A DNA stretch of 8,614 nucleotides from Bacillota bacterium (GTDB lineage Bacteria > Bacillota > Clostridia > Peptostreptococcales > Anaerovoracaceae), in contig JAEDDI010000052.1 of the NCBI GenBank assembly GCA_016293805.1, positions 1 to 8,614 of the forward strand, read 5' to 3'. Below the pieces are notes generated by a model that was not told the DNA's origin, did not search any database, and was given only the letters and a program-made list of their open reading frames with translations. Made by a program: the position numbers and the translations under genes. Below, piece by piece: positions 1 through 5,819 of this stretch (its first letter is position 1; each line of letters begins with the position of its first letter).

Positions 1-40
1 GTTTAGGAAACCGACGCTCTATCCCCTGAGCTACGGGTGC
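1..40 (-). tRNA. tRNA-Arg (anticodon CCU), 3' part cut off by window edge
   Basis: Read on the minus strand, the 5' acceptor arm is GCACCCG, followed by UA, a D arm (GCUC / GAGC stem with an 8-nt loop ending GGAUA), base 26 G, the 5' anticodon stem UCGGU and the 7-nt loop UUCCUAA. Positions 34-36 of the loop are CCU, which reads the arginine codon AGG. The T arm and 3' acceptor strand lie beyond position 1. It is divergent from the small gene at 204-488 and has its own promoter just upstream. Confidence 0.93.
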
Positions 41-54
41 ACGTTGCATATATG

Positions 55-84
55 ATATTACCACAAACATTATGTATTTTTCAA
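55..84 (-). promoter_or_regulatory. Promoter of tRNA-Arg
   Basis: On the minus strand there is a -35 element TTGAAA (79-84), an 18-base spacer and a -10 element TAATAT (55-60). The -10 lies 14 bases before the tRNA 5' end at position 40, which leaves room for a short 5' leader removed by RNase P. Both hexamers are close to the sigma-A consensus. The surrounding DNA is very AT-rich, so exact boundaries are less certain than the overall call. Confidence 0.6.
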
Positions 85-106
85 GTTTTTAATTTAATTG
101 TAGCAT

Positions 107-164
107 TTACTACATATAGTTGGCTGTATTCGGTATATAATCTTTAACATACGATATATTGTAC
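107..164 (+). promoter_or_regulatory. Candidate tandem NrdR boxes (107-122 and 149-164)
   Basis: Two 16-base near-palindromes resemble the NrdR box, whose core is C-W-A-T-A-T-A-T-W-G. The first core, CTACATATAG (110-119), and the second, CGATATATTG (152-161), each match 9 of 10 positions. Their centres are 42 bp apart, four turns of B-DNA; NrdR boxes normally occur in pairs spaced by whole helical turns. The first covers the expected -35 region and the second the expected transcription start around the TATAAT at 136-141, which is good geometry for a repressor. The outer bases fit poorly (about 11 and 12 of 16 overall) and the region is AT-rich, so a chance match is possible. The NrdD-like product downstream is the independent support. 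Confidence 0.45.
136..141 (+). promoter_or_regulatory. Candidate -10 element for the NrdD-like gene
   Basis: This is a perfect TATAAT on the plus strand, placing transcription start near 148 and giving a leader of about 55 bases before the start codon at 204. No good -35 hexamer is visible at the expected place (about 113-118 reads catata), so the promoter may be intrinsically weak or need help. The call rests on the -10 sequence and its position alone. Confidence 0.45.
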
Positions 165-203
165 ATTATTTTAAATTACTTACATATATACAGGAGGATT
201 AAT

Positions 204-488
204 ATGAATATTCAGATTACCGGAAACGCAAGTCCTGCTGAAGCACAGGCTTATGCTGACTATCTCGAAAACAAATACAACAGAAAACTCGAAGCGCTTG
301 ATGTGAATATTGATGGCGATTATGCAGATCTCCATTACACTTTCTCAAATGTTCCTTTCGAAAGAATCAGAAGAATCACAGGCTATCTTGTAGGTACTAT
401 GGACATGTGGAATGATGCAAAAACTGCAGAGGAGAAAGACAGAGTAAAACACTCTCTTTCAGACTCATCATCTATGGAAAGAATTTAA
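204..488 (+). CDS. Small standalone protein resembling the NrdD glycyl-radical C-terminal domain
   Basis: This encodes a 94-residue protein. The start at 204 is preceded by AGGAGG (192-197) at good spacing; the upstream in-frame start at 159 has no such site and would add an unlikely leader. Residues 54-83 carry R-I-R-R-I-T-G60-Y61-L, then W69-N-D-A-K73, then E76-E-K-D-R80-V-K-H. This order (T/C-G-Y-L, W-N-x-x-K, E-x-x-D-R) matches the C-terminal glycyl-radical loop of class III anaerobic ribonucleotide reductase, where the Gly before Tyr carries the radical. The protein has no cysteine at all, so it lacks the catalytic thiyl cysteine and the Cys4 zinc site and cannot be a reductase alone. 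Residues 1-50 look like a small alpha/beta region. Short proteins of this type are, from memory, sometimes annotated as anaerobic ribonucleoside-triphosphate reductase. A role as a radical-domain spare part (as GrcA/YfiD is for pyruvate formate-lyase) or as a reductase partner is inference. It is the only plus-strand gene here. Confidence 0.75.
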   Translation: MNIQITGNASPAEAQAYADYLENKYNRKLEALDVNIDGDYADLHYTFSNVPFERIRRITGYLVGTMDMWNDAKTAEEKDRVKHSLSDSSSMERI

Positions 489-500
489 ACGATATTGGCA

Positions 501-541
501 GGCAGGAAAACTCAAGCACAGTTTCCCTGCCTTTTGTCTTT
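501..541 (+). terminator. Intrinsic terminator of the NrdD-like gene
   Basis: The left arm GGCAGGAAAACT (501-512) pairs with AGTTTCCCTGCC (520-531), giving 6 bp, one A/C mismatch and 5 bp with a 7-base loop. The tail TTTTGTCTTT (532-541) follows. It starts 12 bases after the stop codon. It sits between convergent genes, but the minus-strand tail (AATATCG...) is not T-rich, so it looks one-directional. Confidence 0.85.
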
Positions 542-550
542 AAAATCTCT

Positions 551-865
551 TTATTCCTTAATTTTGACCGCTGTGCCGTATGCTATCACTTCTGCTGCAG
601 ATGACATAATCTGCGAGCTTCCGTATCTTATATTTATAACAGCATCCGCTCCCATGGCTTCTGCCTCATCTACCATTCTCTTTGTAGCTATCTGACGTGC
701 TTCAACAAGCATTTCTGTATATCCTGCAAGTTCCCCGCCGACAAGTCCCTTGAAACTCGCTCCTATATCTTTTCCGATGTTCTTTGACGATACCACTGTT
801 CCCTTTGCAATTCCTATTGCCTCGATTTCACATCCGGGAATGTAATCAATACTTAACAGCTTCAT
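551..865 (-). CDS. YbjQ / UPF0145 family protein
   Basis: This 104-residue protein spans the whole length of the YbjQ (UPF0145, DUF74) family, small proteins that assemble into oligomeric rings. Family features seen are G-T-V-V near residues 22-25, N29-I-G-K-D, the segment V42-G-G-E-L-A-G-Y-T-E51, R63-M-V-D-E-A, G72-A-D-A-V76 and the C-terminal E92-x-x-x-Y96-G-T-A-V100. No signal peptide or membrane segment is present, so it should be cytoplasmic. The molecular function of the family is not established; a heavy-metal-binding label is sometimes attached to it. The start is supported by AAAGGAG six bases upstream, inside the 3' end of the MerR gene, which it overlaps by 20 bases, so the two are probably translationally coupled. 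No clear terminator follows on this strand. Confidence 0.88.
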   Translation of the reverse strand: MKLLSIDYIPGCEIEAIGIAKGTVVSSKNIGKDIGASFKGLVGGELAGYTEMLVEARQIATKRMVDEAEAMGADAVINIRYGSSQIMSSAAEVIAYGTAVKIKE

Positions 866-1481
866 ACGCTTCTCCTTTCTTCAGTTCCTTTCTTCTTTCG
901 TTAAGAGCCCATATTGTTCCCCCGACAGGAAACAGTATCACGGCAGACACAAACACAAATATTCCAAGCGGCATACTGCCTGTAATCTGGGCATATATAA
1001 TAATCCCCTCTATGACAAGCATAAATGCGATGAAAATCCCCGCCGCAATTCCTGCGCTTTTCATCCTTTTTCTTCCATAGTCCTCAATACCGCTCACTCT
1101 AAAACCTCCCTTCTCAAGTTCCGCAAAGCAATCTTCGTATTTTTCTATATCAAGTTCTGACAATGACTGTTCAGTCTGAGCTATATCCTGGCACAGCTGT
1201 TTTGCTTTTTCTACTGTATTCTGTTTCTCTGTAAGTTTGTGCACATGGGAATACATACACTCATCCAGTGTCATTTCGCCTTCTCTGAGTTTTCGAATAT
1301 CATCTACCGGTATGAGAAGTCTTCTGAGAAAACCTATTTCCATCAGTTCTCTTACATCTGCTTCTGAATACTCTCTGTAGCCGTTCTCTGCCCGTGCAGG
1401 ATGGATAAGATCCTGTTCCTCATAAAACCTGATGGCTTTTTTCGTCATGCATGTCTTTTTCTCAACTTCGTTTATCTTCAT
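846..1481 (-). CDS. MerR-family regulator with two C-terminal transmembrane helices
   Basis: This encodes 211 residues. The start at 1481 is chosen because AGGAGG lies 7 bases upstream (1489-1494); a longer in-frame start at 1520 would put the promoter inside the gene. Residues 1-70 form the winged helix-turn-helix of the MerR family: T13-K-K-A-I-R-F-Y-E-E22 (recognition region), D24-L-I, N33-G-Y-R-E-Y38, then I49-G-F-L-R-R and the wing-side helix. Residues 78-123 are a charged helical stretch, probably the dimerising coiled coil. The effector domain is replaced by two hydrophobic segments, about 144-166 and 170-193, ending in a basic tail with R196-R and K201-K, consistent with a cytoplasmic terminus. 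The cysteines (11, 75, 97, 118) do not match the MerR metal site. The signal is unknown; a membrane or envelope cue is inferred from topology only. It probably autoregulates through the 19-base-spacer promoter upstream and controls the downstream YbjQ gene. Confidence 0.88.
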   Translation of the reverse strand: MKINEVEKKTCMTKKAIRFYEEQDLIHPARAENGYREYSEADVRELMEIGFLRRLLIPVDDIRKLREGEMTLDECMYSHVHKLTEKQNTVEKAKQLCQDIAQTEQSLSELDIEKYEDCFAELEKGGFRVSGIEDYGRKRMKSAGIAAGIFIAFMLVIEGIIIYAQITGSMPLGIFVFVSAVILFPVGGTIWALNERRKELKKGEAYEAVKY

Positions 1482-1502
1482 CTGATTGCCTCCTGTGCTT
1501 TT

Positions 1503-1533
1503 ACGATAAACCATCACCAAGGGGAAAGGTCAA
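1503..1533 (-). promoter_or_regulatory. MerR-type promoter with 19-base spacer and internal dyad
   Basis: On the minus strand, -35 TTGACC (1528-1533) and -10 TATCGT (1503-1508) are separated by 19 bases, longer than the usual 17 and typical of promoters that MerR-family proteins activate by untwisting DNA. An imperfect dyad fills the spacer: half-sites ACCTTTCCC and GGTGATGGT around CTT, with 6 of 9 pairs complementary. Transcription should start near 1496, giving a leader of only about 15 bases that is mostly the ribosome binding site. Confidence 0.72.
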
Positions 1534-1542
1534 TATAAATTT

Positions 1543-1572
1543 AAAAAAAAAGAGGCAGAAACACTCTGCCTC
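1543..1572 (-). terminator. Intrinsic terminator of the ATP synthase operon
   Basis: On the minus strand there is a perfect 8-bp stem, GAGGCAGA / TCTGCCTC, with loop GTGTT, followed directly by nine T residues (plus-strand A-tract 1543-1551). It begins 9 bases after the atpC stop codon. Its T-tract ends only 9 bases before the -35 element of the next transcription unit. Confidence 0.95.
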
Positions 1573-1581
1573 AACCTGTTA

Positions 1582-2001
1582 TTAAGCTCTGCGCCTGCCC
1601 GAACCTACTTTCATTCTGTTTATGCACTTTGCAAGTTCAATCTGTGCTCTGGCAAGCTCCTTGGGATCGCTGTATTCTGTCCTGGTTTTGATCCAGTCCT
1701 CAATGGTAGCCTTAGTGCTTAATGCTCTGTCCATATCGATATCGCTATCCCATTCAGCCGCATCGGTGAAGATTACTATGCTGTCCTTGACATCAATAAA
1801 CCCTCCTGATATAGCTGCTATTTTTTCAGTTTCACCGTCTTTAATATGAAGTTCGCCCACATTAAGTAGTTTTGTTGCCCACGAGTGACCTGCCATGAAT
1901 CCTTCTGAACCTTCAGTTGTCGTAACGCTTACAATCTCAACCTCACCTTCAAAGAACACCTTTGACGGAGTGATAACCTCAAGCTTAACTTTATTAGCCA
2001 T
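1582..2001 (-). CDS. atpC: ATP synthase F1 subunit epsilon
   Basis: This 139-residue protein is full length for the epsilon subunit, part of the F1 central stalk, which links gamma to the c ring and can inhibit ATP hydrolysis. Residues 1-85 are the beta-sandwich domain, with T29-E-G-S-E-G-F-M-A-G-H39, where many bacteria have E-G-x-x-G-x-L-P-G-H, and G66-G-F-I-D-V71. Residues 88-130 form the C-terminal two-helix region ending in N128-R-M. Residues 88-93 read I-D-M-D-R-A, the I/L-D-x-x-R-A motif that binds ATP in epsilon of the thermophilic Bacillus PS3; Glu83, another ligand there, is also present. The start overlaps the end of atpD by 8 bases, so translation is probably coupled. It is the last gene of the operon. 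Confidence 0.97.
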   Translation of the reverse strand: MANKVKLEVITPSKVFFEGEVEIVSVTTTEGSEGFMAGHSWATKLLNVGELHIKDGETEKIAAISGGFIDVKDSIVIFTDAAEWDSDIDMDRALSTKATIEDWIKTRTEYSDPKELARAQIELAKCINRMKVGSGRRRA

Positions 2002-3385
2002 TGCTCTTTTCGTACCTTTCTACGACTTCTTCGATTCCTCCTGCCATAAGGAACATGTGCTCCGGAATCATATCATGTTTTCCATCGAGTATTTCCTTGA
2101 AGCCTCTTATTGTTTCCTTTAGCGGAATATACTTGCCCGGTGTTCCTGTGAACTGTTCAGCAACCGAGAACGGCTGCGAAAGGAATCTCTGAATCTTTCT
2201 GGCTCTGTTTACTATCAGCTTGTCTTCATCAGAAAGTTCATCCATACCGAGGATTGCTATTATATCCTGAAGGTCGTTGTATTTCTGGAGTACTTCCTGC
2301 ACTCCTCTTGCAACGTTATAGTGTTCTTCACCTAAGATGAGCGGATCCATAATTCTTGATGTTGATTCAAGAGGGTCAACAGCCGGATATATACCAAGCT
2401 CTGTGATTGCTCTCGAAAGTACTGTTGTCGCATCAAGATGGGCGAATGTTGTTGCAGGTGCCGGGTCAGTAAGGTCATCTGCAGGCACGTATACAGCCTG
2501 TACCGATGTGATTGACCCCTTTGTTGTGGATGTGATTCTTTCCTGAAGTGCACCCATTTCTGTAGCAAGAGTCGGCTGATAGCCTACCGCTGAAGGTACA
2601 CGTCCAAGAAGCGCCGAAACTTCTGATCCTGCCTGTGTGAATCTGAAAATATTATCTACGAACAGCAGTACATCCTGGCCTTCCTGATCTCTGAAGTATT
2701 CAGCCATGGTAAGTCCGGTAAGTGCTACTCTCATTCTTGCTCCAGGCGGCTCGTTCATCTGACCGAATACCATTGCAGTCTTGTCGATTACGCCTGATTC
2801 TATCATTTCATAATAAAGGTCATTGCCTTCTCTTGTTCTTTCCCCTACACCTGCGAATACCGAAATACCGCCGTGTTCCTTGGCAATATTGTGAATAAGT
2901 TCCTGTATCAGAACTGTCTTGCCTACACCTGCACCTCCGAAAAGACCTACTTTACCGCCCTTTGTATATGGTGCGATAAGATCTATGACTTTTATGCCTG
3001 TTTCAAATATCTGTGCTGATGTATCCTGCTCCTCAAATGAAGGGGCAGGTCTGTGAATAGGCAGCCTTTCCTCTGTTACCACTGGTCCCTTTTCGTCGAT
3101 TGTATCACCTATTACATTGAACATTCTTCCAAGGACTTCCTTACCTACAGGTACACTTATCGGTGCTCCTGTGTCGGAAGCCTCCATTCCTCTTCTGAGG
3201 CCGTCTGTGGATGAAAGGGCAATGCATCGTACTACGTCATCGCCTTTGTGCTGTGCAACTTCAGCCACTATGGTTCTGCCGTCAATCTCAATGTTGATAG
3301 CATTCAGCAGCTCAGGAAGCTGTTCAGGTTCAAACTTTATATCAAGAACCGGGCCTATGATTTCACTTATGATTCCTTTACCCAA
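1994..3385 (-). CDS. atpD: ATP synthase F1 subunit beta (catalytic), TTG start
   Basis: The 463-residue catalytic subunit binds and interconverts ADP plus phosphate and ATP at the F1 alpha/beta interface. Visible motifs are the Walker A loop G150-A-G-V-G-K156-T157 region (GGAGVGKT, 150-157), the catalytic glutamate in G181-E182-R-T-R, the Walker B strand L-L-F-V-D244, the family signature P334-A-V-D-P-L-E-S-T-S343 and the gamma-contacting DELSDED loop at 382-388. The start codon is TTG (3383-3385), not ATG: AGGAGG at 3394-3399 is 8 bases upstream and the protein begins in register with the family (GKGIISEIIGPVLDI). Fifteen bases separate it from atpG, and its 3' end overlaps atpC by 8 bases. 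Length and motifs are normal, with no sign of damage. Confidence 0.98.
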   Translation of the reverse strand: MGKGIISEIIGPVLDIKFEPEQLPELLNAINIEIDGRTIVAEVAQHKGDDVVRCIALSSTDGLRRGMEASDTGAPISVPVGKEVLGRMFNVIGDTIDEKGPVVTEERLPIHRPAPSFEEQDTSAQIFETGIKVIDLIAPYTKGGKVGLFGGAGVGKTVLIQELIHNIAKEHGGISVFAGVGERTREGNDLYYEMIESGVIDKTAMVFGQMNEPPGARMRVALTGLTMAEYFRDQEGQDVLLFVDNIFRFTQAGSEVSALLGRVPSAVGYQPTLATEMGALQERITSTTKGSITSVQAVYVPADDLTDPAPATTFAHLDATTVLSRAITELGIYPAVDPLESTSRIMDPLILGEEHYNVARGVQEVLQKYNDLQDIIAILGMDELSDEDKLIVNRARKIQRFLSQPFSVAEQFTGTPGKYIPLKETIRGFKEILDGKHDMIPEHMFLMAGGIEEVVERYEKSNG

Positions 3386-3393
3386 TTAAGTTA

Positions 3394-3399
3394 CCTCCT
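3394..3399 (-). promoter_or_regulatory. Ribosome binding site fixing the TTG start of atpD
   Basis: The minus strand reads AGGAGGTAACTTAATTG, a full-length Shine-Dalgarno core with 8 bases to the TTG codon. No in-frame ATG lies nearby, so the strong site must serve TTG. Confidence 0.85.
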
Positions 3400-3400
3400 G

Positions 3401-4264
3401 TTAATCCAGTGCCTCTGATCCTGCTACTATTTCAACTAACTCGTTGGTAATTGCAGCCTGTCTTGCACGGTTATAGTACAATGAAAGCGAGCCGAGCATT
3501 TCGTTTGCGTTGTCGGTTGCGTTTTCCATTGCAAGTCTTCTTGCAGCATGCTCGCATGTTGCAGATTCAACTACTGCACCATAAAGCTCAATCTCAACAT
3601 ACTTCGGCACAAGATAATTGAATACGGCTTCCACTGATGGTTCATATTCCACTTCCTTGTCATGCCTCAGCACATCAGGATTCGGCTCTATATCAAAAGG
3701 CAGCAGCCTCTTTGTAATGACTTCCTGTTCAATACTGTTTTTGAAGCCCGTATATATCAGGATAATCTCATCTATATCACCTTTATCGTAAAGCTCTATT
3801 ATTGGAGTTGATATTTCTCTGGTTTCAAGGAAAGATATGTTTTCTGGAGGTGCCAGATATTCCTTGTAAATATTGAACCTCTTCTCGAAATAATCCTTCC
3901 CCTTGGAACCTATTGCAACAATAAGGGGGTCTTCCCCCGGTTCCGCGCTGAGCATTCTGTCAGCCTCTTTAATGACATTTATATTGAAACCGCCGCACAG
4001 TCCCTTGCAACTTGTTACAACGATATAGCATGTGCGCTTTATCTCCCGGTTTCCTGCCAGATATTTTTCAGGAACCTCGCTAGTATTATTGAATATTTCC
4101 TCAATCGAATTGGTGATGTAGCTGAAATATTTTGTTGTCTTTTCAAAGGTGCTCTTTGCCTTTCTGAGCTTTGATGCAGAAACAAGCTTCATGGCGTTTG
4201 TAATCTGCCTGGTGCTTGTAACACTCTTTATTCTGCGCTTTATATCCTGCATATTTGCACTCAT
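3401..4264 (-). CDS. atpG: ATP synthase F1 subunit gamma
   Basis: This 287-residue protein is the rotating central shaft of F1, turning inside the alpha3-beta3 ring and joining epsilon to the c ring. The conserved N-terminal helix is seen as I8-K-R-R-I-K-S-V-T-S-T-R-Q-I-T-N-A-M-K-L-V-S-A-S-K-L, split by short steps but in full order. The C-terminal helix reads N-R-A-R-Q-A-A-I-T-N-E-L-V-E-I-V-A-G-S near residues 264-283, close to the family signature I-T-x-E-x-x-E-I-x-x-G-A, with Ser in place of the usual final Ala. The region between is the less conserved Rossmann-like domain. The ATG start at 4264 has GGGAGGTG just upstream in the 28-base gap after atpA. Confidence 0.97.
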   Translation of the reverse strand: MSANMQDIKRRIKSVTSTRQITNAMKLVSASKLRKAKSTFEKTTKYFSYITNSIEEIFNNTSEVPEKYLAGNREIKRTCYIVVTSCKGLCGGFNINVIKEADRMLSAEPGEDPLIVAIGSKGKDYFEKRFNIYKEYLAPPENISFLETREISTPIIELYDKGDIDEIILIYTGFKNSIEQEVITKRLLPFDIEPNPDVLRHDKEVEYEPSVEAVFNYLVPKYVEIELYGAVVESATCEHAARRLAMENATDNANEMLGSLSLYYNRARQAAITNELVEIVAGSEALD

Positions 4265-4292
4265 AAGCGCACCTCCCTTCTGACTAGATTAT

Positions 4293-5801
4293 TCAGCCTT
4301 CAAACTGCTTTTTGAAAGCATTGATTCCATCTATAAGGAATTCTTCTGTATCCTTTTCCAGCTTGCCTGTCTCTCTGATGGCTCTCTTTACCTGCGGATA
4401 GCTTGAGTTCATAAATGCAAGGAATTCCTTTTCGAATCTCTTCACTTCACTCACCTTGATATCTGCAAGATAATCATTGATGGCAGCATATATTATCATA
4501 ACCTGGTCTTCTACTTCGAGAGGGCTGTACTGTCCCTGCTTGAGAACTTCCATAAGAATGGCACCATGATCAAGTCTTGCTTTAGTATCCTTGTCAACAT
4601 CAGAACCAAACTGCGAGAATGAAGCAAGTTCTCTGTACTGTGCAAGTTCAATCTTTATTTTGCTAGATACCTGCTTCATTGCCTTAATCTGAGCCTTGCC
4701 TCCTACTCTGGATACAGATATGCCCGCATTTACTGCCGGTCTCTGTCCGGAGAAGAACAGTTCAGTTTCAAGGAATATCTGACCGTCTGTGATCGAAATT
4801 ACATTTGTAGGTATATATGCAGATACATCGCCTGCCTGTGTTTCGATTATAGGGAGAGCTGTAATCGAACCTCCGCCAAGTTCGTCTGAAAGCTTTGCAG
4901 CTCTTTCCAGCAGTCTTGAATGAAGATAGAATACATCTCCCGGATAAGCTTCACGGCCGGGCGGTCTTCTAAGAAGAAGCGACATTGCACGGTAAGCCAC
5001 GGCATGTTTTGACAGATCATCGTAGATTATAAGGCAGGCCTTGCCCTGATACATGAAATGCTCTGCCATTGCGCATCCTGCATATGGGGCAATATACTGA
5101 AGCGGCGCAACATCACTTGCTGTCGCGGATACAACAATTGTATAGTCCATTGCACCTCTGTTCTCCAGATTCTGTACAAGCTGTGCAACTGTTGATTTCT
5201 TCTGTCCGATTGCAACATATATGCAGATTACATCCTGCCCCTTCTGATTGATTATTGTATCAATAGCTATTGCGGTCTTTCCTGTCTGTCTGTCACCTAT
5301 AATCAGTTCTCTCTGACCTCTGCCGATAGGAATCATGGAGTCGATTGCCTTGATACCTGTCTGCAGCGGCTCATGAACCGATTTTCTGTCGAGTACGCTT
5401 GGTGCCGGGTATTCCACCGGTCTGTGGTCCTCTGCTCTGATAGGACCCTTGCCGTCTATCGGCTGTCCCAATGGATTAACTACACGTCCGATAAGATCCT
5501 GTCCTACCGGAACCTCTACCACGGTGCCTGTAGGCTTTACAACGTCGCCCTCCTTAATGCCCTTGTCGGGTCCCATGATTACAGCACCTACGTTATCCTC
5601 TTCAAGGTTAAGAGCCATTCCGTAGATACCATTAGGGAATTCAAGAAGTTCGCCCGCCATGCAGTTATCAAGACCGTAAATTCTTGCAATACCGTCACCA
5701 ACCTGTATTACAGTACCGAAATCCGTTACTTCAAGTTTGTTTTTATAGTTTTTTATCTGTTCTTTTATAACAGCACTTATTTCTTCAGGGCGTAAATTCA
5801 T
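4293..5801 (-). CDS. atpA: ATP synthase F1 subunit alpha
   Basis: The 502-residue regulatory nucleotide-binding subunit forms the hexameric ring with beta. The N-terminal helix (about 1-20, LRPEEISAVIKEQIKNY) contacts delta and the peripheral stalk. The beta-barrel domain (about 25-95) contains Q33-V-G-D-G-I-A-R. The Walker A loop is G169-D-R-Q-T-G-K-T176, the P-A-V-N-A-G-I-S-V-S signature is at 355-364, and Arg365 immediately after it is the arginine finger that reaches into the catalytic site on beta. AAGGAGG lies about 12 bases upstream of the ATG at 5801 and overlaps the atpH stop region (18-base gap). Length and motifs are those of a functional subunit. Confidence 0.98.
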   Translation of the reverse strand: MNLRPEEISAVIKEQIKNYKNKLEVTDFGTVIQVGDGIARIYGLDNCMAGELLEFPNGIYGMALNLEEDNVGAVIMGPDKGIKEGDVVKPTGTVVEVPVGQDLIGRVVNPLGQPIDGKGPIRAEDHRPVEYPAPSVLDRKSVHEPLQTGIKAIDSMIPIGRGQRELIIGDRQTGKTAIAIDTIINQKGQDVICIYVAIGQKKSTVAQLVQNLENRGAMDYTIVVSATASDVAPLQYIAPYAGCAMAEHFMYQGKACLIIYDDLSKHAVAYRAMSLLLRRPPGREAYPGDVFYLHSRLLERAAKLSDELGGGSITALPIIETQAGDVSAYIPTNVISITDGQIFLETELFFSGQRPAVNAGISVSRVGGKAQIKAMKQVSSKIKIELAQYRELASFSQFGSDVDKDTKARLDHGAILMEVLKQGQYSPLEVEDQVMIIYAAINDYLADIKVSEVKRFEKEFLAFMNSSYPQVKRAIRETGKLEKDTEEFLIDGINAFKKQFEG

Positions 5802-5819
5802 CCTGTGATCACCCCTCCT

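Noticed and set aside
99..114. Palindrome TGTAG / CTACA with a 6-base centre.
   Set aside because: It overlaps the first NrdR-like box, has only 5-bp arms and matches no operator I know with confidence. The paired NrdR interpretation explains more.
159..203. Upstream in-frame start that would add 15 residues to the NrdD-like protein.
   Set aside because: No ribosome binding site precedes it, the added residues are unlike a protein N terminus, and it would start inside the candidate operator. AGGAGG at 192-197 clearly serves 204.
1..203. tRNA gene as an integration site for a mobile element.
   Set aside because: No integrase, direct repeat of the tRNA end or foreign-looking composition is visible, and the tRNA 3' end lies outside the window.
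846..1481. Mercury or other metal sensor identity for the MerR protein.
   Set aside because: The cysteines at 11, 75, 97 and 118 do not match the metal-binding loop of MerR, CueR or ZntR, and the C-terminal domain is membrane-spanning.
1482..1520. Longer MerR reading frame starting at 1520.
   Set aside because: It would place the -10 element and ribosome binding site inside the gene and add 13 residues before the conserved MerR start K-I-N-E-V.
2332..2568. Open frame on the minus strand inside atpD.
   Set aside because: It is a shadow of the beta subunit gene in another frame, with a composition (many Gln, His, Leu) unlike a real protein and no ribosome binding site.
5373..5795. 140-codon plus-strand open frame opposite atpA.
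   Set aside because: It is antisense to a fully conserved alpha subunit gene, resembles no known protein, and its composition is that of a reverse-strand shadow.
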